Source: Tretioscincus oriximinensis
Lineage: Eukaryota > Chordata > Lepidosauria > Squamata > Gymnophthalmidae
Direction: 5' to 3'
Length of the DNA: 64,000 nt
NCBI GenBank assembly: GCA_022410635.1
Contig: JAJVDF010000239.1
Span: 597,953-661,952 of the forward strand
Shown: one piece after another, positions 55,430 to 64,000 of the stretch
Numbering within the stretch: the first letter of the stretch is position 1
How the letters are laid out: each line of letters begins with the position of its first letter
Program-made: the position numbers and the translations under genes
The notes under the pieces: model-generated
What the model was told of the DNA's origin: nothing
Databases searched by the model: none
Seen by the model: only the letters and a program-made list of their open reading frames with translations

Positions 55430-55696
55430 TTATTCATTCATTCAATCAACCATTCATTTACGTTTCTATACTGCCTCATTCCCAAAGGTCTCATGGCGGA
55501 TAACAATAAAAGCCTAAATTATCATATTAAAACAGCCATATCTAAAAGTAGATGAGTGCAGTTTCCTCAGCCAAAGGACAGGCCAAAGAGGTTTCTGAAC
55601 ACACAGAGATGGTGATTGACACACCTCGAGGGGGAGACTATTCCATAGTCTGGGGGCTGACACAGAGAAGGCCCTATTCCAGGTTCCCACCAGGTT

Positions 55697-55872
55697 CCCA
55701 AATATCTTAAAGAAGGCCTCTCCCATATGAGCCTACCCATGCCTTAAGATCTGCAGGGGAGGCCCTCCTGACTGTACCACTGAGGCGGGTGGTACAGTCA
55801 GGAGGGCCTCCCCTGCAGATCTTAAGGCATGGGTAGGCTCATATGGGAGAGGCCTTCTTTAAGATATTTGGG
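55697..55872. repeat. Perfect palindrome: 84-bp arms, 8-base loop
   Basis: 55697-55780 is the exact reverse complement of 55789-55872 (for example CCTCTCCCATATGAGCC and GGCTCATATGGGAGAGG), with loop TGAGGCGG. By comparison with other L2-type copies the right arm is in normal orientation and the left arm is an inverted duplicate. Confidence 0.95.
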
Positions 55873-55895
55873 ACCCAAGTTATATAAGGCTTTAT

Positions 55896-56274
55896 AGAAG
55901 AAGAAGAGGAAGAAGAGGAAAAAGAGGAGGAAGAAGAAGAAGAGGAAGAGGAAGAGGAAGGAGAGGAAGAAGAGGAAGAACTGGGTTCTTATACCCCGCT
56001 TTTCTCACCTTTCAAAGGGACTCAAAGTGGGTTACAAGGATATATTTTGCCCAAAGGCTGACATTCTATTTTCCCCACCAGGCTGTGGTGGTCCCCATGT
56101 ATCTACCTGCAGTCAGTTGCAATTTCTTGTAATTCTTGCTTTCGAAAAGCTGGGTTGACTAGAGCTACAGGCTAGTGGAAGGTGCTCAACCCTCCTCACG
56201 TCCCACACAGGGCTTCAAAACCCCATCGCCCAGATGAGAGACGGATTCCTTAGCGAATGAGCTATCCGTGCCTG
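55896..56274 (-). mobile_element. tRNA-derived SINE S1 with long GAA/GAG tail
   Basis: About 85 bp of GAA/GAG repeats, then AACTGGGTTCTTATACCCCG, the S1 body, and the tRNA-like head ending GAGCTATCCGTGCCTGC. Confidence 0.87.
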
Positions 56275-56849
56275 CTTGAATTGGGTTCGATAGCAAATTG
56301 GCAGCCAGTGCAGTTCTTTCAGGACTGTGTGCCAGGCCAGTTGAACAGGCCAGGAGTCTAGTTGCTGCATTCTGCACCAGCTGCAGCTTTTCAACAGTTT
56401 TCAAGGGCAGCCCTATATAGAGTGCATTACAGTAGTCCAACCTGGAAATTACCAGAGCATTGATTACTGTAGCCAGATCATCCCGGTCCACAAGAGCTGC
56501 AACTGGCGGACCAGACATAGCTGGAAGTAGGCACTCCTGGCTGCCGCCTCCACCTGATTGTCAAGTGTCAGTGCCAGATCCAGAAGCACCACAGATTTTG
56601 CACCCGTCCCTTATAGGGCAATTTAGGCACCAGTCAAGCCACCATCCACCCCTTCTGATTCAGATGGAACAGAGAGAGAGAGCTGATTGTGATCTGTGTA
56701 TTGATGACACTTCATATCTCCTGCTGAGCTCTCCCAGTGGCTTCATGTAGATGTTAAACAACATGGGGGAGCCCTGAGGAACCCCACAAGTGAGCTCCCA
56801 GAGTGTCGAGCAAACCAATAAGGTCCAAATAGATGAGTCCCCAAGCCGT

Positions 56850-57080
56850 CTTCCAGGAAAGCCTTAAGGCAGAAAACAAGTTTCCAGTGGGCACAGACTG
56901 GCTAAAGAGCCATATTTCCTCCCCCCATACAGGCAGGGCTAGGGGTGGTGCAGGCTGGAACTATAGTGTGCAGCCTGGGTGGAAGAGGTTGCCTGCTGCT
57001 CGGAGTACACTTCCTAGGAAGCCGTGCCACCAACAGCAGGTGCCAACAATGACGGCTGTGTCTCCGTTCTTCTCGTGTAT
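56850..57080 (+). repeat. Family A dispersed repeat
   Basis: AAGGCAGAAAACAAGTTTCC, TGGGTGGAAGAGGTTGCC and CTGCTCGGAGTACACTTCC. Confidence 0.72.
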
Positions 57081-57309
57081 TGGCTGCCCTCCCAGAAGAA
57101 GAGAAGCTAAAACCTCGAGGTCTGTTGTTGCTGACAACCGATACCCCATCTATTTGTAAAGGAACACCATTCTCAGTCCAACATGCCCATGCCTTGACTT
57201 CTGCAGGGAAGCCTCTTGGGGGTACCACCACTCCCAATAGCAAAGGGTGGGAATCCAGGATAGGACCTTCAGCAGTGGTTCCCAATCCCCCCTCCTGAGA
57301 TTTTTACTG
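57081..57309. other. Spacer between two family A copies
   Basis: Unrecognised; it may include a diverged family A or L2-type piece (CCTTGACTTCTGCAGGGAAG). Confidence 0.4.
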
Positions 57310-57745
57310 TATAGTCAGCCAACTTTCTGTAAGCAGCAAAAACATTTCCTGCAGGCTTGGGTACAGAGGTTTCTTTCCTCCCAGGGCAAGGCAGGCTGGA
57401 GATGGAACCCACAGGGCAGGGCCCCCACACAGGATGGGCAGAAGAGGTTGCCCGCTGCTCGGACTATGCTTCCCAGCCAGCCCCGCTGAGAGCACAACAG
57501 CAGCTCCATTTCACTTTTTTCACGTTTGGGCTGCTGCTACTGCGATTGCCAGCTTTGTGAAACTGCTGGTGGGCATCCAAGTTTTTAAAGTAAGCACTGG
57601 CCATTGTGAAAAAAGGCATAGAAAAGCAGTCAGGAACACCATAAAGTGGAAACAGGAATTTTGCCAGGAAGTAGAGAAACAGGAAGTTGGCAGTTTGTTC
57701 TTGCTTACATCTGGCACCCCATCTATATATAGAAATTTTTTTATA
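57310..57745 (+). repeat. Family A dispersed repeat, longest copy
   Basis: CTGTAAGCAGCAAAAACATTTCC, GCTGCTCGGACTATGCTTCCC, GCATAGAAAAGCAGTCAGG and TTACATCTGGCACCCC cover the full shared length. Confidence 0.77.
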
Positions 57746-58440
57746 GATGCAAGTCTTTACCCTGGCCTTATGCTGAGAAAACGTCTTCTCTTCCCCACGT
57801 TCAGGCCCTTAGTACCTACTACATCAGTTGAAACCTGGCTACTGAATTCAGATTCCACAAAACTAAGTCTGCACTCCCTTCGGCCTGAGGACAACTCCCT
57901 TTGCTCTCAAGTGAAACTTACCTGTGAACAGTCAAGAATAAGCTTTTGTTAACAGAATTTTATACCCAGAAGCCCTGGCAGGGTTCCTAATGCAATTCTG
58001 CAGCACTGATTTTCTTGGGCTAAGGAAAATTGAGCTGGATCTACCTTGAGCTGTTTTCAGATAGGTTGGGAAATGCTGGCAGATTACTGGCACTGCGGAG
58101 AGACAAGCAAGCAGCCCTGGATGCCACTTTAAAGCGCTGCCAGTCAACCTCCTTTGCAATTAAGTATTTGCTGGATCTGTTTATATAATCCATGTTGTAT
58201 TGTACTGGTTTTATAGAATTATCTTGTATTTTATTGCATTGTGAACCGCCCAGAGACCTTTGTGGGGTAGGCGGGGTATAAATCAAATAGGAAAGTAAAG
58301 TAAATCCAAAGAAAAGTTTTCTTGCATTTACTTTACTGTTCCAGCATGTTGCTGGACAGATGGCCTGGTGAGGCTCCTTCCACAACCTCGTTCTGTGCAG
58401 AAAAATAACACATTCCAATAAATTTGTTCTGAAAGAATGT
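57746..58440 (+). other. Intergenic DNA with a LINE/SINE-type 3' end at about 58180-58300
   Basis: TTGTGAACCGCCCAGAGACC and GGTAGGCGGGGTATAAATC are a common reptilian retroelement 3' end in plus orientation. The rest is unrecognised. Confidence 0.55.
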
Positions 58441-58848
58441 CATCGAAGAAGAAGGAGAAGAAGAAAAAAAGAAAAAGAGAAAAAAAGAAAAAAAAAGAAA
58501 AGAAAAAGAAAAAAAGGAGAAGGAGAAGGCGAAGAAGGAAAAGGAGAAGGAGAAGAGGAAGAATCGAGTTTTAATATCCTGCTCTTTTCCAGAGCAACTT
58601 ACAGGGTTAATTTTCGCCTGAAGGCTTACATCTTATTCTATCTTCCCCACCAGGTTAATCAAGGTACTCATTTATCTGATTGATATGCAAATTACAAATT
58701 TGCATCACTTTCGAACAGCTGAGTTGGCTAGAGCTGCAGGGTAGTGGAAGGCACTCACCCCTCCCCACATCCAACACAGGGCTTCGAAACCCCATCTCCC
58801 AGATGGATGACCATCTCCTTGGCCACTGAGCCATTCATGCCACATTCT
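58441..58848 (-). mobile_element. tRNA-derived SINE S1, diverged, with a 125-bp purine tail
   Basis: GAA/GAAAAA repeats (58441-58565), then TTCGCCTGAAGGCTTACATC, TTGGCTAGAGCTGCAGGG, CACAGGGCTTCGAAACCCC and GGCCACTGAGCCATTCATG. Confidence 0.8.
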
Positions 58849-59984
58849 GTAATAATCTGGCATTTCCCTACGTTACCTTGGTTTCAAAGATAGGTCAAAC
58901 ATTTTATGTATCAAATAACAGTTGGTAATAGTCTAGAATTAGCCCAATTCCACTCCTGATGTAGGAATCCACCCTTAGGACTTTCTTCTAATTTCTCCAG
59001 ACATTTTGTACTGTCGTTTTTACTGTTGGCTGCCCTTAGACCTTCACGTATAGGGCAGGGCATAAGTATACACAAACAAAGGTTTGAAGGGCTGAGACAT
59101 GAGAGAAGATCTTTCATTTTTAATTCCTGAGAAGAATACTAGAAGAAAGGGAAGGTGGAGGGGTTGGAGGTAAAAGACTGACACTGAGCTGACCGAGGCC
59201 AATTGAGGCAGGAGTTCCCTGTTGTGCTCACCCATGTTGGCATCTTTAGGTGAAGGTAGGATACAAAATGGAGAGATAGATGGATGGATGGACAGAGGAA
59301 TAGACAGACGGATGGATGAATGGATGATAAGAGATAAATTGGATGATAATTAAATCAATAAACTCTACCATAATGAAACATATGATGTGCTTATGATAAT
59401 CTGCTTGCTTCAAAAAGGTTTGATTGGATACACTGAACAGACATTCCAGCATGCGCAATCAAGTTGACGAATGTGGTGCCTATAGGCAGGACAACATCCC
59501 ACAGTAGCATCCCACAGATCAGCAGAGGCATCAGCTGAGCAGTGACGAGAAAGGCTGAGGGGATCGGCAAAGTCCTTCTTCTCAGCCAACTGTCACTTCA
59601 GCTTGTGCCAACTGCCTGAAGCCGCCATTTTGGCCACTTGGCATGCTTCTTCAGGCGACGGCTGCTTCCACCCCTGGTCGTGGCTCTTAGTGTGTTTCTT
59701 CATGCGAGACAATGCCCCTGCACTGTCAATGTCCACCATTGACCACCGATGGTGGTCCCTTTACCACCTCCCTCACTCCCTTTACCACAGAGTTGCCTCT
59801 TGAACCCAGACAGCCTCTGGCTCCTGTTGCCTTTATTCACCACGGCCCATGGCTGTGCAGTGTCACTGAAGGAAAGTGTCCCAATGCCCACAAATAGCAG
59901 GGAGAGATTAAGACAAGACACAAGAGAGGAAAGAAACCAAACTAGGGAGGGGTGCTCAGTGGGGAAAAACAGGGAAGCAAAGAG
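58849..59984. other. Intergenic DNA with a GGAT/GATA microsatellite at about 59268-59330
   Basis: GATAGATGGATGGATGGAC units form the microsatellite. No gene recognised. Confidence 0.45.
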
Positions 59985-60680
59985 ACAAAGAAAGAAAGGA
60001 AGGAAGAAAAATGAAAGAACAAAAAGAACAAAAATGAAAGAACAAAAGAAAGAATGGAAGAAAGAACAAAATAGAAAGCAAAACAAAGAACAAAAGAAAG
60101 AGCGAAAGGGCACTCCTTAAAACTGTTGGGTAGAAAAGTGAGAACAGACAAAGGAAAGTATTTTTTCACCCAGAGGGTCATCGGCCTGTGGAATTTACTT
60201 CCTGAAGAGGTAGTGGTAGCTAACAGCTTGGATAGTTTCAAGACAGGACTAGACAGGTTTATGGACACTAAGGGTATAAATGGATACTAAGATAGTTGTC
60301 TGGGCGTAGCCTCCGGGATGGAGCAACAGGCAGGACTCTTGAAATACCATTTGCAGGGAGTCACGAACAGGAGCAGCATATTTTGCTTTCCTCTGTTCGG
60401 ACTGCCCAGGTGCATCTGGTGGGCCTCTGTGTGACACAGAATGCTGGACTCGATGGGCTGTGGCCTGATCCAGTATGGCTCTTCTTATGTTCTTATGTAA
60501 GAACCAAAGAATGATAGAACAAAAGAATGAATGAAAGGAAGAAAGAATGAATTATCAAAAGAAAGAGCAAAAGAAAGAGTGAAAGAAAGAACGAAAGAAA
60601 ACAAAAGAGCCAAAGAATGAGAGAACAAAAGAACAAGCAAAAGAAAGACTGAAAGAAAGAGTGATAGAATATATAGACAA
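59985..60680. repeat. (GAAA)n-like microsatellite region split by a LINE
   Basis: AGAAAGAAAGGAAGG and GAACAAAAGAAAGA units at 59985-60109 resume at 60498 (AAGAACCAAAGAATG) to about 60680. Confidence 0.88.
60110..60497 (+). mobile_element. CR1-group LINE 3' end inserted in the GAAA repeat
   Basis: It starts GGGCACTCCTTAAAACTG and ends CTTCTTATGTTCTTATG. Nearly identical to 39519-39912, so among the youngest copies. It is 5'-truncated in the C-terminal RT frame. Confidence 0.9.
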
Positions 60681-60854
60681 GCAGATAGCCAAAGAAACAA
60701 AAATGCTGATTGTACCATCAAAACAAAGCAACTGCCTTCCTGCTAGTATTCAAATACAACTGTATATATGAAACTGGAGAAATGCAATCACCTTGGGCCA
60801 TGATTAATGTTTGTTCCCTTTAAAAGAAGCAGAGAGAAATTACACCTTACAGTT

Positions 60855-60860
60855 TTTAAT
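60855..60860 (-). terminator. Poly(A) signal ATTAAA of the CLHC1-like gene
   Basis: ATTAAA on the minus strand, 85 bases after the stop codon, in an A/T-rich context (TTGTATTAAAAACTG). No AATAAA lies nearer. Cleavage would be expected around 60835-60845. Confidence 0.6.
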
Positions 60861-60945
60861 ACAAGGAAATATATTTGCTGTTGTTGTTCAACCAGCAATA
60901 AAGGCTCTTAAGGCAAAGGGCGCCATCAGGTGTTTGGCAGGGAAA

Positions 60946-61145
60946 TTACAAGAAAACGTGTTCCATTAACTTGGCCCCCTCATCGTCACCAACAGGAATT
61001 TCAAAGACTCCTTCCTGCGCAGCAAGGATGGAAATGATAAGTCTGGATAATTTCTCTCTCCTCGTATGCTGACACACTTCAGCGATATCCTTCCATGCAT
61101 CCACACTGCAGCTCTGATCTTTTAGTATCATTTGTTCCAACACAT
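60946..61145 (-). CDS. CLHC1: Last coding exon of a CLHC1-like gene
   Basis: CLHC1 (clathrin heavy chain linker domain-containing protein 1) is a poorly characterised vertebrate protein with helical repeats. On the minus strand the exon follows a pyrimidine tract and acceptor (TTTGTCAAACCAG|ATGTG) and a branch-like CTAAT. It encodes 65 residues after a split Asp codon, beginning VLEQMILKDQSCSVDAWKDI and ending GAKLMEHVFL, then TAA at 60948-60946. The two-base 5' phase fits the exon at 63050-63229 exactly (G|AT). The composition is helical and non-repetitive, unlike the transposon ORFs around it. The name rests mainly on position and strand next to RTN4; I did not confirm it by alignment. That it is a real terminal exon is more certain than its name. 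Confidence 0.72.
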
Positions 61146-63049
61146 CTGGTTTGACAAAGGCCAAAAAAAGTGATTAGAAAAACCTTTCAGGCTATTCTTC
61201 CACTTTAGTAGTAAGTCATGTATAAAGAAAATATAGGTGCCTTCAGCTAGAATCTTAAATCAGTAGAATCCAACCCTATCCACGTCTATCTAGAAAAGTC
61301 TCATGAAATTCCATCTGACATCACAGTCGTGATTTCAAAGCGGAGGGTCTTGTGGCACTTTGGACACACAAAAGAAAAAGACAAGATACAGCCCAGAATA
61401 AGGCTCAGTGGGGACAGNACCCAAGATGCATGNGGAAGGGAGAAGCAATAATTAAAACTGTCTACCCTGCCCAGCAACAGACTCCGTCTACTGGACTTCT
61501 GCTTCTACCACTGCAGGGAAAAGTGAGTTCTATGGTGCTTTTAATCATCTAACAATCCCAGGTCTCACTATACTCCTCAAAACTTGTCTGAATGTTCACT
61601 TGCACATGCCTTGTGCAGAAAATAAGTTTCAGCAGATACAGCTTGCAATACCATAACTACTTTCATGTCTTCTATTATATCAATATTGAAGCACATTCTT
61701 CAACAAACACCCACAAAAGCTCAGGGGTGGGTTTTTGCCCCCTAGAGGACTAGCAGAAACATCCAGAGGGTGATCCTTACTGGCATGAACGCAGCCATTT
61801 CTTCTGTCGTCATCATGCTTACATCGCGCAAACAGGTTTGCAAATGGCTTGCAAATTAAATAATATCAAAAACAAAATGTTCACACAGAATGCAGAAAAC
61901 ATGGTTTATCAGGGTCATCCCATTGTTATGTTTAGACAACTGCTCTTGATCTAGTACAGATGGGCCCTTTCTTTTTTCCACAGCTGGGCTATTAGCGTGC
62001 CCAGAATATGAATGGGAGGCATCACCACAGAAGACGTCGCGTCAGATAGCTTCCTCTAAAAATAATGACAGCTATGGGCAAAGAAGGCTCTGAACAGAAT
62101 ATTTTACTTCTTTATTTACCTAAGAAACACCCTGTTGGATTGGATCAGTGGTCCAGAAGAAGTGAGGGGGATCCCAATGGTGCCTTCTGCCCCTCAACTC
62201 TCATCAAGCAAGCCAGGTTGAAGGAAAGAGAGCATGATGGGAAGATTCTCCATCAGCTCCCAGAGATGGCCTCTCCCACCTTCAATTGTGATCAGAAAAG
62301 CCACATTGTTTTGAGGGGAATGGTGAAGAAAAAGCAAGCTGGGAAGATCATTGGTTCCATCGAAGTAGCCACTCTCATGCAGAGCGAATGTGTTCCTTTA
62401 TCAGTAATAGGTATAGGGTTTTTTTTGTGTTATGCAAACCACCCTGATTCCTTGAGGTAGAAACTGGCATACAAATGCAAATAAATTGTTGGATAAATTA
62501 ATAATTTTTTTCTGAGTTCTCACAGTAGCAGACTAGCCAAGGAAGCCAGGTCAACAGAGGAATGCTGGACAGGCCAAGTCACCCAGAATAAGACCGTAAT
62601 ACTAGAATTTATTTATTTACATTTATATTCCATCCTATACCCAAAGGTCTCTGGGCTGGTCACAATAAAAAAAACATAAAACAGATTAATAGAACAGTAC
62701 CTTCAACAAGAGGGGAGTTTTTGGCTCAGCCAACTAAATGTCTGAATGTGTACAGTGTAGGTTCCTTACTCACCTCAGGGAGTAGAGAATCCCACAACCT
62801 GGGGGCTATCATAGAGAAGGCCTCCCACGTGTCCACACCCCCTTGGTGAGTGAAGGAGGTAGGAAAGGTAATCACAAGAGCTTAGGGTGCAGGCAAGTAT
62901 GTATGGGAGGAGGCGTTCCTTCAAATATTTGCAGCCCAAGCTGTTTAGGCCCTTGAAAATCAATGTTAGAATGGAGAACCTGAACTCTTCTTCCATTCCT
63001 TCCACTCCTTTTTCATGCTCCATAAACATGACAATCCACATATGCTCAC
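61146..63049 (-). other. Last intron of the CLHC1-like gene (1,904 bp), with repeats
   Basis: GTGAGC donor at 63049 and CCAG acceptor at 61146. It contains a P1 foldback fragment (CCCAGAATAAGGCTCAGTGG, 61385-61415) and an L2-type LINE 3' end in reverse at 62606-62970 (TTATTTATTTACATTTATATTCC, CACAACCTGGGGGC, GGAGGAGGCGTTCCTTC). A 131-codon plus-strand frame at 62065-62460 shows no recognised domain. Confidence 0.7.
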
Positions 63050-63229
63050 CTCTGCCTTCCTTGGAAACAGTCTCCAGAAATCGCAAGCAGAATGATCTGT
63101 GTTCAGTATGGATGAAAGAGCAAAGGGTGTCTCCAAGGGGCAGCATAGGTGGTTTCCCTTTCCACTCTTGAGTTAGGAGACGGATGAGTTCCACACTGGG
63201 GCATTGCTTCAGAAGGAAGATATAGTCCT
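63050..63229 (-). CDS. CLHC1: Penultimate coding exon of a CLHC1-like gene
   Basis: The acceptor TTGATTTTAG|AGGAC has a branch-point-like CTAAC 22 bases upstream. The donor is GGCAGAG|GTGAGC. The 180-base exon encodes 59 full codons, from DYIFLLKQCPSVELIRLLTQ through CSFIHTEHRSFCLRFLETVS to KEGR, with two bases of a codon at its start and one at its end. The trailing G joins AT of the next exon to make Asp. The mix of Leu, Ser and charged residues suggests amphipathic helices, consistent with the helical-repeat C-terminus expected of CLHC1. Earlier exons were not found in the last 770 bases, which hold repeats, and must lie beyond the window. The frame remains open into the intron, but there the translation turns into L2-type sequence. 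Confidence 0.72.
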
Positions 63230-63534
63230 CTAAAATCAAGTAACAGTGAGGTTAGAAATTTATGGCCCTTGAGCATGGAGAGGGACACCTTCCCTCATAG
63301 GTAACCTCCATGTCGGACAATGCAGAACTTATTTTCATGTCAAAGTCAACTGAAAAGTAGCATTAATGTTTTACATTATTTGACTGGAGTTAATTGCTAC
63401 AATATGACAATTGCCTTATATATCCTTTACTAGATCATCAGTGTATTTTTTTATCAACTTATCCATCCAGCCACCCATGACTATGTGCTGTGGTATGAAT
63501 AGACACAGTGCTACTCAGCCTGTCATATTACATA
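63230..63534. other. Intron of the CLHC1-like gene, unrecognised
   Basis: AT-rich, nothing supported beyond the acceptor signals at its left edge. Confidence 0.5.
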
Positions 63535-63820
63535 AAAACAAAAGATCAGCCCAGCGAGACTAGGCTACCACCTATCTAATCCATGTACATGAAATATCCC
63601 ACCATTTACTTCTGGCATTCTCAAACAGAAGAAGAATGGAAAACCTTCACTTGCTCTTGACTCCCTGTCAATGGCTTTTAAACTGAAGGCAATACTTAGG
63701 CATCCATTCTAGTAATCATGGAGGCACCTAATCATTTCTTAAAGCGAGCCCAATCGTTATTATTACTACTATTTCTAACAGTAAATTCCATAGATGGATG
63801 ACCTTTCAACTCCTCTCTAT
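63535..63820 (-). mobile_element. CR1-group LINE, 3' end (old)
   Basis: CATAAAAACAAAAGATCAGCC, CTCTTGACTCCCTGTCAATGG, GGCATCCATTCTAGTAATC and AACAGTAAATTCCATAGATGG. Confidence 0.75.
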
Positions 63821-63821
63821 T

Positions 63822-63965
63822 GGTTCAGGAGCCTTATTCTGGGCTACCACTCAGAAGAGGAGTCTGACAGCCACCTGGCAGTGTAGACTATGGCAGGCCT
63901 AGCATGTGGATGGCCAAGCTCTATCCAGAGATACAGCCCACAATAAGGCTCAGTGGGGTTTGGGC
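63822..63965. mobile_element. Foldback element P1, third copy
   Basis: GGAGCCTTATTCTGGGCTACC at the left pairs with ACAGCCCACAATAAGGCTC at the right; the middle AGACTATGGCAGGCC and GCATGTGGATGGCCAAGCTC match 1430-1490 and 11720-11790. Confidence 0.75.
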
Positions 63966-64000
63966 CTAAAGATGTTATTTTAAAACCAATGAAGTTAGTT

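Larger units (their letters stand above)
55430..56830 (-). mobile_element. L2-type LINE, 3' region, with an S1 SINE and an inverted duplication
   Basis: The 3' end (TTTACGTTTCTATACTGCC) runs to TTATATAAGGCTTTATAG (55895), the SINE lies at 55896-56274, then TTGAATTGGGTTCGATAGC to the VPQG-equivalent part (GAACCCCACAAGTGAGCTCCC, about 56780). Coding remnants read DLATVINALVISRLDYCNAL and LQLVQNAATRLLA. Confidence 0.83.

Noticed and set aside
59700..60120. A minus-strand ORF rich in Phe/Ser/Leu, and its plus-strand Lys/Glu counterpart
   Set aside because: Both come from the GAAA repeat and the adjoining LINE tail.
1..64000. CRISPR arrays, bacterial operons, defence systems or phage genes
   Set aside because: No such structure exists. 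Splice sites, a CpG island and vertebrate retroelements show that this is animal nuclear DNA.

Overview
The window is vertebrate nuclear DNA, most likely from a squamate reptile (a lizard or relative). It has a CpG-island first exon at the left edge, spliced exons with GT/AG borders at the right edge, and about 59 kb of repeat-rich intergenic DNA between them. The repeats are CR1-group, L2-type and L1-type LINEs, tRNA-derived SINEs, hAT and mariner DNA transposons and LTR-like elements. That mixture, and the very common CR1-group 3' end with an 8-bp TTATGTTC tail, is what I associate with squamates. Species and order are inference. Single Ns are scattered through the sequence, so it is an assembled and partly unresolved reference.

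Only two genes can be supported, both on the minus strand. At 1-481 is the start of RTN4 (reticulon-4/Nogo) exon 1: a perfect Kozak context, an N-terminus like that of mammalian RTN4, a 14-residue glutamate run and a proline/alanine-rich tail that runs off the window. Its promoter lies in a CpG island reaching to about 1,345. At the far right, 63050-63229 and 60946-61145 are the last two coding exons of a second gene. Their splice phases fit exactly, with a stop at 60946 and an ATTAAA signal at 60855-60860. Synteny suggests CLHC1, which lies next to RTN4 in the same orientation in other vertebrates as I remember it.

Layout: 1-1.6 kb is the RTN4 exon, promoter island and a foldback element. 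From 1.6 to 24 kb there are SINEs, CR1-group fragments, several hAT elements with exact 8-bp target duplications, LTR-like elements, and a solo LTR with a 5-bp duplication and a hAT inside it. From 24 to 29 kb there are two opposed L2-type LINEs and an L1 fragment. From 29 to 49 kb are mixed repeats, nested insertions and foldback elements. From 49 to 54 kb are a deleted mariner, a hAT carrying a LINE, and a LINE carrying a classical CR1. From 54 to 59 kb are an L2-type LINE with an 84-bp perfect palindrome, then more repeats. From 60 to 64 kb is the 3' end of the second gene.

I found no complete protein-coding gene, functional RNA gene or CRISPR array, and nothing that looks like a new enzymatic system. 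The most interesting material is structural: perfect or nested palindromes, a hAT inserted at the centre of another palindrome, families of short foldback elements, dispersed CRE/ETS-like motif arrays, and a clean insertion stratigraphy that can be read from target-site duplications.
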